Below are positions 1-10,656 of a stretch of 64,000 nt of DNA, one piece after another; position 1 is the stretch's first letter, and each line of letters begins with the position of its first letter. Position numbers and translations under genes: made by a program. The notes beneath the pieces are model-generated. The model did not search any database and had not been told where the DNA came from. It was given only the letters and a program-made list of their open reading frames with translations. Where the stretch lies: positions 744,001 to 808,000 of the forward strand of contig NZ_JAHVIT010000001.1 of assembly GCF_019801605.1 (NCBI RefSeq), read 5' to 3'. The DNA comes from Maritimibacter alkaliphilus. GTDB lineage: Bacteria; Pseudomonadota; Alphaproteobacteria; Rhodobacterales; Rhodobacteraceae.

Positions 1-429
1 GGCGGCGCTGACGCGGCGCATCGCATTTGCAAAGTCATCGACCCAAGGTTGCAAATCCTCGATCGGGTCGCGCTGCGGATAGCGGGCGGAGAGGGCGCGG
101 ATCAGGTCGGCCTCGGGCTGCGTGACGCCCTCCAGCCGGGAGAGGGCCTCCTGCGTGGCGTCAAAGGACACCGCGAGCGCCTTGGCGCGGCTGACGGGAT
201 CGAGCTTGACCCAGGGCAGGTTGTAGTTCGGCCCGCTGGCATAGGCGACGCCCCACCACGCCATGGCGCAGGCGGGATCGGCCTCCAGCGCCTTGTGGAA
301 ACAGGCGACCGCCTCGACGTGGTTGTAGCCGTAGACCCAGTTCAGCCCCCGGTCGAACCACAACTGCGCCAGCGGGCTGGCGGTGGTGACGGGCATCCCG
401 TGCGGGCCGAGGTCATAGTAATCGTCCAT
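1..429 (-). CDS. TPR-repeat protein, 3' end outside window
   Basis: The reading frame begins at an ATG (429-427) and stays open for 143 codons to the left edge, so the C-terminus is missing. The N-terminus has the look of a tetratricopeptide helix pair: a segment with A, F and A at the expected TPR spacing (around residues 37-50, HVEAVACFHKALEADP) followed by small and aromatic residues (CAMAWWGVAYAS). Proteins of this type in alphaproteobacteria are cytoplasmic, usually 500-600 residues long, and of unknown role. It lies 49 bp downstream of the HD-domain gene on the same strand and may be co-transcribed with it. The TPR call is from pattern only; the specific function is unknown. Confidence 0.7.
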   Translation of the reverse strand, partial: MDDYYDLGPHGMPVTTASPLAQLWFDRGLNWVYGYNHVEAVACFHKALEADPACAMAWWGVAYASGPNYNLPWVKLDPVSRAKALAVSFDATQEALSRLEGVTQPEADLIRALSARYPQRDPIEDLQPWVDDFANAMRRVSAA

Positions 430-478
430 GGGCGGCTGGCTCCTCTGCGTCTGCGGGGCCAGCCTAGCGCCCGGGGGA

Positions 479-1630
479 TCAGCGGGCCAGTGTCGCCATG
501 AAGGCGCAGACCTGCGGGGCGATCCAGTCGAAGAGGTCCGGGGCGCCATGGGCGATTTTCGCGCCGACGCGGGCCTCGAAGGTGGCGTAGTCGACGCTGT
601 ATTCGACCCAGCTGCCGCCGCCGCAGGCGAGGTTCTGGTTCGGCGGCTGGAACCGGTCGACCGACTTGGCGAAGCGGGCGTCGGGGGTCTCGTTGGCCTC
701 GAATTCGCCCCAGAGCGCGCGCAGGGCACGGGCCTGTGCCTCGGGCAGCAGGCCGAAGAGACGGTCGGCGGCTGCGGCCTCCTCGGCCTCCTTCGCGGCG
801 GCGTCGAAATCCCCGAAGATCGGCGCATCGCCCGCGTCGATCTCGATGATGTCGTGGATCAGCAGCATCTGCACGACCCGGGCGGGGTCGACCCCGGGAC
901 CTGCATGTTCCCCCAGCACGAGGGCATAGAGCGCGAGGTGCCAGGAGTGTTCGGCCGAATTCTCGCGCCGGGAGCCGTCGCCGAGGGTGGTGGCGCGGTA
1001 GATGTTTTTCAGGCGGTCCATCTCGGCGAGGAAGCGGACCTGCCGGGCGATATCGCCGCTGGCGGTACCCTCGGCCTCGAGGCAGGCGAAGAGGGCGGGC
1101 AGCGTCTCGGCGATCAGCCGGGCGCGGCCGCTGGAGAGGTTCTCGCGGCAGACGGCCTCGTGATCGGCGCGGCGCGGGCTGGCGGCCCAGGTCTGCAGGA
1201 TCGGCACGGCGAAATCGACGCTCTTGGCGAGGCGGGCGTCGGGGCTGTCGCAGGCCTCGAACTCCTCCCAGAGGGCGCGGAAGGCGCGGCCCTGATCGGC
1301 GGGCAGCAGCGCGAAGAGGCGCTCGGCGGCGGCGGCCTCGGCGGCGGCGAGAGCCACGGCGTCATGGGGCAGGTCGATGGGCTGGTCACCGGCGTCGATC
1401 TCGACGAGGTCGTGCAGCAGCAGCATGGCGATGATGCGCGACAGCCGGTCCGGCGCGAGGTCGCCGAGCCAGATCATCGCGGCGAGGGCGGCCTGCCACG
1501 AATGTTCGGCGGAATTCTCCTGCCGCGACTGGTCGGTCAGGGTCGAGGCGCGATCAACCGCCTTCAGGCGGTCGCTTTCCTGCAGGAAGGCCATCTGCGC
1601 GTCGAGCCGGGGGCGGAGGTCATCGGTCAT
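479..1630 (-). CDS. Tandem HD-domain phosphohydrolase (two YfbR-like HD domains)
   Basis: The 383-residue protein consists of two homologous halves about 185 residues apart. Each half begins with the same signature, ENSAEHSW at 38-45 and again at 223-230. Each then carries an HD pair in similar surroundings (LLLHDLVEIDAGD near 71-82; LLIHDIIEIDAGD near 257-268) and a later KSVD aspartate (139 and 325). H43/H73-D74/D139 and H228/H259-D260/D325 are therefore both complete metal-binding sets. HD proteins of this kind hydrolyse nucleotides or other phosphate esters, and typical single-domain members are near 190-200 residues. Substrate is not evident. The gene is followed by the TPR gene and preceded by a stem-loop at 1686-1701. 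Confidence 0.85.
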   Translation of the reverse strand: MTDDLRPRLDAQMAFLQESDRLKAVDRASTLTDQSRQENSAEHSWQAALAAMIWLGDLAPDRLSRIIAMLLLHDLVEIDAGDQPIDLPHDAVALAAAEAAAAERLFALLPADQGRAFRALWEEFEACDSPDARLAKSVDFAVPILQTWAASPRRADHEAVCRENLSSGRARLIAETLPALFACLEAEGTASGDIARQVRFLAEMDRLKNIYRATTLGDGSRRENSAEHSWHLALYALVLGEHAGPGVDPARVVQMLLIHDIIEIDAGDAPIFGDFDAAAKEAEEAAAADRLFGLLPEAQARALRALWGEFEANETPDARFAKSVDRFQPPNQNLACGGGSWVEYSVDYATFEARVGAKIAHGAPDLFDWIAPQVCAFMATLAR

Positions 1631-1685
1631 CTGTCATGTCCCAGTATCGTGTCCCGGTATCTGCCGCCGCAATAGCCATTGCGCG

Positions 1686-1701
1686 CGCCGGGCGAAAGCC
1701 C
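1686..1701. terminator. GNRA-capped stem-loop
   Basis: A perfect 6-bp stem, CCGGGC / GCCCGG, is closed by a GAAA tetraloop in the gap between the small gene ending at 1773 and the HD gene. It could attenuate read-through on the minus strand, but there is no T-tract, so it is only a candidate terminator. Confidence 0.4.
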
Positions 1702-1772
1702 GGATGCCGGGAAACGCGGGACAGGGGGCAGGAAATGGCCAGCGGGCAGGGGCATTGCAGCCCCGGCAGGGC

Positions 1773-2093
1773 TCAGCCCTCGGGCGGCTTCGGGGCCGGG
1801 CGGCGGGGAGGCTGGCCGGCAGCGGCCGCGGGCTTGGCGGCAGGTTTGACTGCGGGCCGGGTGCCGGCGGGCGGCAGGCCCTTCTCGGCGAGCTTCTGGT
1901 TGAGCAGCGCGCGGGCGCGCCGCTCGGCGATCCGGATCCGGATCGCGGTCATGAAGGCCTCTTCGGTCGTGGTCGAAGAGGCGGCGAGGACCTTGGCGAT
2001 CTCGCGGATCAGGTCGTGCTCGTCGCCCAGATGGGGGGCGGAGGCGAGCACGTCCCGCGCGAGCGCATCGGCAAGCTCCTCGGCGACGCTCAT
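1773..2093 (-). CDS. Small hypothetical protein with Ala/Pro/Lys-rich tail
   Basis: A 106-residue protein. Residues 1-65 are predicted helical and mildly acidic. Residues 70-106 form a low-complexity tail rich in A, P, K and G that is probably disordered. The start codon lies one base after the stop of the upstream alpha/beta hydrolase, so the two are almost certainly co-translated. I do not recognise a domain. No signal peptide or membrane segment is visible, so a cytoplasmic location is likely. Confidence 0.6.
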   Translation of the reverse strand: MSVAEELADALARDVLASAPHLGDEHDLIREIAKVLAASSTTTEEAFMTAIRIRIAERRARALLNQKLAEKGLPPAGTRPAVKPAAKPAAAAGQPPRRPAPKPPEG

Positions 2094-2094
2094 A

Positions 2095-2748
2095 TCAACG
2101 GGTGGATTCGGTCAGGCGGCGCTTCACGTAGTCGCTCACCGTGCCGATCATCGTGTCCATGTGGGGCTCTTCGAAGAAGTGACCCGCGCCCTCGATCTGC
2201 TCGTGGGTGACGGTGATGCCCTTCTGCTCCTGCAGCTTGCTGACCAGCGAGGTGGTGTCCGCGGGCGGCGCCACGCGGTCGGCGGTGCCGTTGATGATCA
2301 GCCCCGAGGAGGGGCAGGGCGCGAGGAACGAGAAATCGTACATGTTCGCGGGCGGTGCGACCGAGATGAATCCGGTGATCTCGGGGCGGCGCATCAGCAA
2401 CTGCATGCCGATCCAGGCCCCGAAGGAGAAGCCAGCAACCCAGCAATGCTTGGAGTTGTTGTTCATCGACTGCAGGTAGTCGAGGGCCGAGGCCGCATCC
2501 GACAGCTCGCCCACGCCCTGATCGTATTCGCCCTGGCTGCGTCCGACGCCGCGGAAATTGAAGCGCAGAACGGTGAAACCCATGTTATAGAAGGCGTAGT
2601 GAAGGTTGTAGACAACCTTGTTGTTCATCGTGCCCCCGAACTGAGGATGCGGGTGAAGCACGATGGCGATCGGGGCGTCCTTGTCCTTCTGGGGGTGGTA
2701 GCGGCCTTCGAGGCGGCCTTCGGGTCCGGGGAAGATGACCTCGGGCAT
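2095..2748 (-). CDS. Alpha/beta-hydrolase superfamily protein
   Basis: The 217-residue protein has a compact alpha/beta hydrolase layout: HPHPQFGG near 32-39 (oxyanion region), the nucleophile elbow GFSFG with Ser108, an acid at Asp157 (GTADRVAPP) and the catalytic His190 (GAGHFF). This matches the COG2945-type predicted hydrolases, about 210-220 residues, which lack a lid domain. Substrate is unknown. The gene is divergent from iscR and the suf operon, and its promoter appears to share the 2784-2850 control region, which hints at co-regulation with Fe-S biogenesis. No signal peptide is seen. Confidence 0.88.
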   Translation of the reverse strand: MPEVIFPGPEGRLEGRYHPQKDKDAPIAIVLHPHPQFGGTMNNKVVYNLHYAFYNMGFTVLRFNFRGVGRSQGEYDQGVGELSDAASALDYLQSMNNNSKHCWVAGFSFGAWIGMQLLMRRPEITGFISVAPPANMYDFSFLAPCPSSGLIINGTADRVAPPADTTSLVSKLQEQKGITVTHEQIEGAGHFFEEPHMDTMIGTVSDYVKRRLTESTR

Positions 2749-2783
2749 GTGTGCCTTGTCTCCTGCGGCGGTCGGGCTTAATT

Positions 2784-2850
2784 CTTGACAGAATTGGTAA
2801 GCGACCTTAGAACGGTTCTAAATCAGTCGGTGGACCGACTGGCTGTCAAG
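2784..2850. promoter_or_regulatory. Divergent suf/iscR promoter with three nested inverted repeats
   Basis: An outer inverted repeat, CTTGACAG (2784-2791) and CTGTCAAG (2843-2850), places a consensus TTGACA hexamer on each strand. On the plus strand TTGACA (2785-2790) is 17 bp from TAGAAC (2808-2813), a fair -10. Inside lies a perfect dyad TTAGAAC-G-GTTCTAA (2807-2821), which covers that -10 and resembles the iron control element bound by the Fur-family regulator Irr. A second perfect dyad, CAGTCGGT-GG-ACCGACTG (2824-2841), sits just downstream, where an IscR-type or other repressor could bind. The sequence is direct observation; the regulator names are inference from alphaproteobacterial practice. 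Confidence 0.7.
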
Positions 2851-2911
2851 CGAGATAAGGCTTGGGGGCCATGAGGTCAATTCATTCGCGTGTTCTGTCG
2901 GAGATCCGGTC

Positions 2912-3406
2912 ATGAAACTCAGCACGAAGGGGCGCTATGCGATGGTTGCCCTTGCGGACATGGCGCTTCAGCCCAAGGAATGCCTCGTGACGCTGGCAGA
3001 GATCTCCAAGCGGCAGTCGATCTCGCTGCCTTACCTGGAACAGCTCTTCGTCAAGCTGCGCCGGGCGGGGCTTGTCGTGTCGGTGCGCGGACCGGGCGGC
3101 GGCTATCGCCTGTCGCGTCCCGCGGCAGAGATTCGCGTGGTCGATGTGCTCTCGGCGGTGGATGAAACCGTCAGCGCCATGCACAAGGGGGCGGGCGCCA
3201 GCGGCGGTGCCTCGGGCAGCCGCGCCCAGTCGGTGACGAACCGCCTGTGGGAAGGGCTCTCGGCCCATGTCTATGTCTTCCTGCACCAGACCAGCCTCGG
3301 TGACGTGGTGAAGAACGGCCTCGCGCCGTGCCCGGCCGTGCCCACGCTCTTTGCCGTGGTGGACGAGGAAGACGGCTCGACGGCGGAAGAGGTCAGCGAG
3401 GCGTGA
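2912..3406 (+). CDS. iscR: Rrf2-family Fe-S regulator IscR, cysteine-poor type
   Basis: A 164-residue Rrf2 protein opening MKLSTKGRYAMVAL, with a winged helix over residues 1-70 (YLEQLFVKLRRAGLV, then the GGGYRLSRP wing). It heads the suf operon, which is the classical place for an autoregulating IscR. The three cluster cysteines of the enterobacterial protein (around 92-104) are absent: the equivalent stretch is Gly/Ala/Ser-rich (91-103), and only Cys24 and Cys140 remain. Cysteine-poor IscR proteins are known in Rhodobacteraceae. SD-like GGAGAT precedes the ATG. Control probably comes through the dyads at 2807-2841. Confidence 0.9.
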   Translation: MKLSTKGRYAMVALADMALQPKECLVTLAEISKRQSISLPYLEQLFVKLRRAGLVVSVRGPGGGYRLSRPAAEIRVVDVLSAVDETVSAMHKGAGASGGASGSRAQSVTNRLWEGLSAHVYVFLHQTSLGDVVKNGLAPCPAVPTLFAVVDEEDGSTAEEVSEA

Positions 3407-3494
3407 AGGACATGCGCGCATACCGGCCCCGGCCGTCTCTTAAAGGTCTACGCAGCGTCCATCTTCGGGACGGTGCGGCAGAGGGGATGCGCTG

Positions 3495-4541
3495 ATGGCC
3501 CCGCGTACCTATCTGGATTTCAACGCCACCACGCCCCTGCGCCCCGAGGCCCGCGCCGCGATGATCGCGGCGATGGACGTGGCCGGGAACCCCTCTTCGG
3601 TCCATGCCGAGGGGCGGGCGGCCAAGGCGCTGGTGGAGCGCGCCCGCGCGCAGGTCTCGGCCGCGCTCGGGGCGGACGGCGCGGACATCGTCTTCGTCTC
3701 CTCGGCGACCGAGGCCGCGGCGCTGGCGCTCGCGGGCCGGGGGCTGGTCGGCGCGGACATTGAACACGACGCCGTGGGCGCCTGGATCGACCCGGTGCTT
3801 CCGGTCAGCCGCGACGGGATCGTCACGGTGGACGACCCTGCCGCGACCTGCCTGCAACTCGCCAACAGCGAGACGGGCGTGCTGCAGGACCTGCCGCAGG
3901 GGCTGGCCGTCACGGATATGACGCAGGCCTTCGGCAAGCTGCCCGTGGCCTTCAACTGGCTGGGCTGCGACATGGCCCTCGTCTCGGCGCACAAGCTGGG
4001 CGGGCCCAAGGGCATCGGGGCGCTGGTGCTGCGCCGGGGCCTCGACGTGACCGCGCAGCTGAAGGGGGGCGGTCAGGAGATGGGCCGCCGGGCCGGGACC
4101 GAGAATATCCTCGGCATCGCGGGCTTCGGGGCCGCCGCCGAGGCCGCCGCGAAGGACCTCGACGCCGGGGTCTGGAAGGACGTGGCCGCGCGCCGCGACC
4201 GGCTGGAGGCGATGATCGCCGAGGCCGCGCCGCAGGTGATCGTGGCCGGGCAGGGCGCCAAGCGCCTGCCCAACACGTCATGCCTGATCGCGCCCGGCTG
4301 GAAGGGCGAGACGCAGGTGATGCAGATGGACCTTGCGGGGTTCGCCATCTCGGCGGGCTCGGCCTGTTCCAGCGGCAAGGTGCGCGCCAGCAAGGTGCTG
4401 CGCGCCTATGGATTTGACGAGGCCGAGGCCAGCTGCGCGATCCGCGTCAGCCTGGGCCCCGAAACGACAGACGATGACATCACGCGCTTTGCCGAGACAT
4501 GGCTGGCGCGGCTTGAGAAACACCGCGCCCGCGCGGCGTGA
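3495..4541 (+). CDS. Cysteine desulfurase, NifS/IscS-type (group I), short form
   Basis: A PLP enzyme of 348 residues that takes sulfur from cysteine for Fe-S assembly. Visible landmarks are the N-terminal [10 protein letters not shown], a PLP-stacking His91, Asp141, the Schiff-base lysine 167 in [10 protein letters not shown], and the catalytic Cys291 in the loop [10 protein letters not shown] typical of group I enzymes. It is about 50 residues shorter than ordinary IscS. It lies between iscR and sufB, so this operon carries two desulfurases, this one and SufS (10657-11877). Whether it feeds the SUF scaffold or tRNA thiolation cannot be read from sequence. Confidence 0.9.
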   Translation: MAPRTYLDFNATTPLRPEARAAMIAAMDVAGNPSSVHAEGRAAKALVERARAQVSAALGADGADIVFVSSATEAAALALAGRGLVGADIEHDAVGAWIDPVLPVSRDGIVTVDDPAATCLQLANSETGVLQDLPQGLAVTDMTQAFGKLPVAFNWLGCDMALVSAHKLGGPKGIGALVLRRGLDVTAQLKGGGQEMGRRAGTENILGIAGFGAAAEAAAKDLDAGVWKDVAARRDRLEAMIAEAAPQVIVAGQGAKRLPNTSCLIAPGWKGETQVMQMDLAGFAISAGSACSSGKVRASKVLRAYGFDEAEASCAIRVSLGPETTDDDITRFAETWLARLEKHRARAA

Positions 4542-4557
4542 GACGGAAGGAAGCGAC

Positions 4558-6096
<1,539 letters not shown>

Positions 6097-6098
6097 TC

Positions 6099-6290
6099 AT
6101 GTCGGGCCGCGCCACCTTCACCGCCGCCGTCGTGCTGGCCGCCCTCGGGACGGCGGGCCTGACGGTTGCGGGGGCCTCGGCCCTCGGGCTGTTCGAGGGC
6201 GAGCGGCTGCACATGGCCGTCGTCATCGGGCTGACCGGGGCTCTGGCCCTTGGGCTTGGCCGCGCCGTGACCGGAAAGGATCGCAGATGA
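6099..6290 (+). CDS. Small two-helix membrane protein
   Basis: A 63-residue protein that starts 2 bp after the sufB stop. It contains two hydrophobic segments, about residues 7-29 and 39-55, separated by a short charged loop (FEGERLH), with a basic C-terminus (GKDRR). This suggests an inner-membrane hairpin with both ends in the cytoplasm. Its stop overlaps the next start (ATGA, 6287-6290), so the two small membrane proteins are translationally coupled. I do not recognise a family. Such genes are seen embedded in roseobacter suf operons, but their role is unknown. Confidence 0.7.
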   Translation: MSGRATFTAAVVLAALGTAGLTVAGASALGLFEGERLHMAVVIGLTGALALGLGRAVTGKDRR

Positions 6291-6481
6291 TCGTCTCTCT
6301 CGCGATGCAATCGCTCGGCGTCGGGATCGGCGTCTTCGTGGGCATCCTGATCGGCCTTGGCATGCGCAAGCGCAAGGGCAACGTCGAGGGGCTGGTGGCC
6401 GGCTCGGTCGTGCTGACCGCACTTGCGGCCGGTGTGCTGGCGATGATCGTCATGATGGCGATGAAGTACCTGTTCGGCTGA
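6287..6481 (+). CDS. Small two-helix membrane protein
   Basis: A 64-residue protein with hydrophobic segments at about 4-25 and 36-61, separated by a positively charged loop ([10 protein letters not shown]) that should lie in the cytoplasm. It overlaps the preceding small membrane gene by 4 bp, so the pair is likely to be made together. No domain is recognised. The location between sufB and sufC suggests co-expression with Fe-S assembly but does not show involvement in it. Confidence 0.7.
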   Translation: MIVSLAMQSLGVGIGVFVGILIGLGMRKRKGNVEGLVAGSVVLTALAAGVLAMIVMMAMKYLFG

Positions 6482-6512
6482 GGCCGGGCCGACGGAACGG
6501 CGGGAGAAAGCG

Positions 6513-6827
6513 ATGATCGTCACCACCACCAACAGCGTCGAGGGACGCCGGATCACGGACTACAAGGGCGTGGTCGTCGGTGAGGCGATCATGGGCGCCA
6601 ACGTGGTGCGCGATCTCTTCGCCTCGATCACCGACGTGATCGGGGGCCGGTCGGGTGCCTACGAGAGCAAGCTGCAGGACGCGCGCGACGTGGCCTTCGG
6701 CGAGCTTGAGGCGCGGGCGGCGACGCTGGGGGCGAATGCCATCGTCGGGGTCGATCTCGACTATGAGGTGGTGGGCCAGTCGATGCTGATGGTCTCGGTC
6801 TCCGGGACCGCCGTGGTGCTGGACTGA
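6513..6827 (+). CDS. YbjQ/UPF0145-family protein
   Basis: A 104-residue protein with the full YbjQ family pattern: an N-terminal [12 protein letters not shown] strand, [15 protein letters not shown] near 23-37, a central GGRSGAYE turn, and the [14 protein letters not shown] motif near 77-90. Members are small beta-alpha proteins that form pentamers and are sometimes labelled heavy-metal-binding, although no metal chemistry is established for them. There are no cysteines. It is preceded by GGGAGAAAG, a good ribosome site. It is an accessory gene of the suf operon. Confidence 0.85.
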   Translation: MIVTTTNSVEGRRITDYKGVVVGEAIMGANVVRDLFASITDVIGGRSGAYESKLQDARDVAFGELEARAATLGANAIVGVDLDYEVVGQSMLMVSVSGTAVVLD

Positions 6828-6840
6828 GGCGGAGCGCGCG

Positions 6841-7437
6841 TTGCCGGATACCGCCCCCTCGCTTCCGCGTCCTGAGCTGACGCTGCCCGCGGCCGAAGCT
6901 GCGGCGCTGCGGTCCGCCTACGGGGCGGCGCAGGGCATCCTCGAATACGGCTCGGGCGGGTCCACCGTCATGGCCGCCGAGATGCCGGGCAAGCAGGTGG
7001 TCGCGGTGGAAAGCGACCCCGACTGGGCCGCGATGATGCAGGCGTGGTTCGCCCAGAACCCGCCGGTGAGCGCGGTGGAGGTCCGTCACGCCGATATCGG
7101 CGGGACCGAGAACTGGGGCTATCCGCTGGACGACAGCGGCTGGCGCGGCTTCGCGGCCTACCCGCTGGGGGTCTGGGACGATCTGGCGTTCCACCCCGAC
7201 GTGGTGCTGGTGGACGGGCGCTTCCGTCTCGGCTGCGCCATGGCGACGGCCTTCCGGATCAGCCGCCCCGTGGCGCTGCTGATCGACGACTACGGTGACC
7301 GGCCGGAATACCGCCCGGTCGAGGAATTTCTGGGGCAGCCGGTCATGACCGGCCGGCTGGCCCGGTTCGATATCACGCCGCAGCCGGTCCCGGCGGACCA
7401 ACTGCTGCGGCTCATGGAATGGATGCAGACCCCGTGA
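6841..7437 (+). CDS. Rossmann-fold methyltransferase-like protein
   Basis: A 198-residue protein initiating at TTG (6841), with a purine-rich GGCGGAG upstream and no better ATG in frame. Residues 34-42 (LEYGSGGST) form a glycine-rich nucleotide loop and VVAVESDPDW (near 53-62) resembles the acidic loop that follows in class I SAM methyltransferases. VVLVDGRFR and LLIDDYG further on fit the same fold. The catalytic partner is not recognisable, so the activity is uncertain. It sits between the YbjQ-like gene and sufC in the suf operon. Similar proteins recur in roseobacter suf clusters, but I know of no assigned role. Confidence 0.7.
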   Translation: MPDTAPSLPRPELTLPAAEAAALRSAYGAAQGILEYGSGGSTVMAAEMPGKQVVAVESDPDWAAMMQAWFAQNPPVSAVEVRHADIGGTENWGYPLDDSGWRGFAAYPLGVWDDLAFHPDVVLVDGRFRLGCAMATAFRISRPVALLIDDYGDRPEYRPVEEFLGQPVMTGRLARFDITPQPVPADQLLRLMEWMQTP

Positions 7438-7462
7438 GGGCTGCCTGCAAAGGATGAAAGAT

Positions 7463-8217
<755 letters not shown>

Positions 8218-8218
<1 letters not shown>

Positions 8219-9519
8219 TGCAATCGCCCAAAGTTGCCCTGCGTGCGCGCAAGGACGAGGCGACCGAAGCCCGTCTTGCGACGCTGACCCTGCCCGAAAC
8301 CGGCGGCTGGCTGGACGGCCTGCGCGCTGACGCGCTGAGCCGCGTCCGTGCCATGGCGCTGCCCGGCCCCCGGGACGAATACTGGAAGTGGACCCGCCCC
8401 GAGACGCTGATCTCGCCCGATGTGACGCCGGCCGCGCTCTTCAAGGATGACGAGCCGCCGATGTTCGACGAGGTGGACCGCCTCAAGATCGTCTTCACCT
8501 CCGGCAAGTTCGACGCCGAGGCCTCGGACGATCTGAGCCTCGAAGGCCTGACCATCGAGCGTCTGGCCGAGGCCGGCGCGACCGATCTGCACTGGGCCCG
8601 CGACCTCTACGGCACGCTGGAAACCAACGGTCAGACCCCGGTGGAACGTCCGCTGGCGGCGCTGAACACGGCCTTTGCCACCGATGGCGTGCTGATCCGC
8701 GTCACCGGCAAGGTCTCCAAGCCCGTGAGCCTGATCTACCGCCGCGAGAGCGAAGCCTCCGAGGCGATCCTGCACCACGTCGTGAAAGTGGAGCAGGGCG
8801 GCGAGATGACCCTGCTGGAGAACGGCCCGGCGGCCGCGCGCTTCAACAAGGTGCTGGAGGTCGAGGTGGCCGACGAGGCCGCCTTCCACCACGTCCGGAC
8901 CCAGGCCCGCGACCACGAGCGTCGTGCCGCGACCCATATCTTCGCGCGCCTCGGCCGCGAGAGCGTGTTCAAGAGCTTCACGGTCACCATGAACGGCGTG
9001 CTGACGCGCAACGACTGCGTGATCGAGCTGACCGGCGATGACGCGGTGGCCCACGTGGCCGGTGCGGCACTTGGCGACGGCGATTTCCACCACGACGACA
9101 CGGTCTTCGTGACCCATGACGCGGTGAACTGTGAAAGCCGCCAGGTCTTCAAGAAGGTGCTGCGCAACGGCGCCGTCGGGGTCTTCCAGGGCAAGATCCT
9201 CGTGAAGGAAGGCGCACAGAAGACCGATGGCTACCAGATCAGCCAGTCGCTTCTGCTGGACGACGACAGCCAGTTCCTCGCCAAGCCGGAGCTGGAGATC
9301 TACGCCGATGACGTGGCCTGTTCGCACGGCTCGACCTCCGGTGCGATCGACGAGACGGCGCTCTTCTACCTGCGCTCGCGCGGGGTGCCGACGGATCAGG
9401 CGACCAACCTGCTGACGCTGGCCTTCCTCGCCGAAGCCCTGCAGGAGATCGACAGCGAAGAGCTGTCGGGCCTGATCCTTGCCCGCCTCGAAGGCTGGCT
9501 GGAGCGGCGTCGCGGCTGA
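8218..9519 (+). CDS. sufD: Fe-S assembly protein SufD
   Basis: SufD, 433 residues, the SufB paralogue that completes the SufBC2D scaffold. The N-terminal helical part contains the usual GPRDEYWKWTRP segment. The middle is a beta-helix, and the C-terminal part has the family motif DDVACSHGSTSG followed by ALFYLRSRGV and helices for SufC docking. The start shares bases with the sufC stop. The histidine expected next to the scaffold interface is present in ACSHGST. The downstream Yip1-like gene starts on the sufD stop codon (TGATG at 9517-9521), so translation is coupled through this part of the operon. Confidence 0.96.
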
Positions 9520-10031
9520 TGTCGATCCTGCGCGACATCGCGGCCACCTACCGGAGGCCGGGGGCGGTTCTGCGCCGCCACCTCCGGGCAGGGGAGCGCG
9601 AGGACAGGGCGCTTGCCACGCTGATGGCGGGCTGCCTGCTGATCTTCGTGGCGCAATGGCCGCGGCTGTCGCGGGAGGCCTTTCTCACCGGCGAGGAGCT
9701 GAGCCCGCTGCTCGGCTCCACGCTGATGGCCTGGGTTTTCCTCGCGCCGCTGCTGCTTTACGGCATCGCGGCACTGGCGCATGTTGTGGCGCGGATTGCG
9801 GGCGGACGCGGGACATTCTACACCGCGCGCATGGCGCTCTTCTGGTCGATCCTTGCGGCCGCGCCGGTGTTGCTGCTCCATGGCATGGTGGCAGGCTTCA
9901 TCGGGCCCGGTCCGGCGCTCGACCTCGTGGGGCTGGCATGGCTGGCCATCTTCCTGTGGTTCTGGATCGCAGGCATGCGGGTGGCCGAATGGCCCCTCGC
10001 ACCCGATGGGGCCGCGACCGGACAGGAGTGA
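9519..10031 (+). CDS. Yip1-like integral membrane protein
   Basis: A 170-residue protein with a basic N-terminus (residues 1-30) and four hydrophobic segments, at about 32-47, 68-90, 105-127 and 130-152. The size, helix count and neighbourhood agree with the bacterial YIP1-domain proteins. It overlaps the sufD stop by one base and is followed after 2 bp by a second protein of the same type, so the two look like a divergent duplicated pair. Function in Fe-S assembly is unproven. An inner-membrane location is inferred from the helices. Confidence 0.75.
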   Translation: MSILRDIAATYRRPGAVLRRHLRAGEREDRALATLMAGCLLIFVAQWPRLSREAFLTGEELSPLLGSTLMAWVFLAPLLLYGIAALAHVVARIAGGRGTFYTARMALFWSILAAAPVLLLHGMVAGFIGPGPALDLVGLAWLAIFLWFWIAGMRVAEWPLAPDGAATGQE

Positions 10032-10033
10032 CG

Positions 10034-10615
10034 ATGAGTTTCGACGAGATCAAGGCACTGGTGCTGATGTCTGTGGTGGAGCCGGGCAAGGCCGGTCGCC
10101 AGCTGCTGAGCCTGCGCCCGCCGAACAATGCCGTCTGGACGGCCATGGGCCTGCTGGCGGTGCTGAACGGCATCCTTTACGGGCTGCTCTTCGCGCCGGT
10201 CGACGTGCTGCCGCCGATGCTGCGCTCGCCCTTCGCCCTCGCGGCGCTGATCGGCTTTGCCATGGTCGGCATGACCGTGATCATGACGCAGGCCGGCCGC
10301 ATGCTGGGCGGGACCGCGCGGCTGGCGGACATGGCGCTGGTCGTCGTCTGGCTGCAGGCGCTGCGGCTTGCGGCGCAGCTGGCCGTCAGTGCGATTTCGC
10401 TGCTGATCCCGATGCTGGGCGGCCTGCTCGGCATGGCGGCGGGCTTCTGGGGGCTCTTCGTGCTCGGCGGGTTCCTCGCCGCCGCCCATGGCTTTACCGG
10501 CTGGGGCAAACCGGCCGCGCTGATGCTGATGACCGGCCTGCTGCTGGCCTTCCTGCTCTCCTTCGTGCTGGCGGCCTTCGGGGTCGCCCCCGCGACCGTT
10601 GAAGGGGCGCTTTGA
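10034..10615 (+). CDS. Yip1-family integral membrane protein
   Basis: A 193-residue protein starting at 10034 behind GGAGTG. The N-terminal segment (about 1-30, SFDEIKALVLMSVVEPGKAG) is the amphipathic lead-in typical of YIP1 proteins, and about five hydrophobic helices follow between residues 35 and 188. It is 2 bp from the preceding membrane gene and 41 bp before sufS. The pair may form a membrane complex, but nothing in the sequence ties it to cluster assembly beyond co-transcription. Confidence 0.8.
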   Translation: MSFDEIKALVLMSVVEPGKAGRQLLSLRPPNNAVWTAMGLLAVLNGILYGLLFAPVDVLPPMLRSPFALAALIGFAMVGMTVIMTQAGRMLGGTARLADMALVVVWLQALRLAAQLAVSAISLLIPMLGGLLGMAAGFWGLFVLGGFLAAAHGFTGWGKPAALMLMTGLLLAFLLSFVLAAFGVAPATVEGAL

Positions 10616-10656
10616 TGCCCTCGACCGCTGCCCCCGACTGCTGAAGGACCTCTCTG

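Noticed and set aside
7454-7462. Upstream ATG of sufC at 7454
   Set aside because: The ribosome site AAAGG ends directly against this ATG, leaving no spacer, whereas the ATG at 7463 has 9-bp spacing and gives the family N-terminus.
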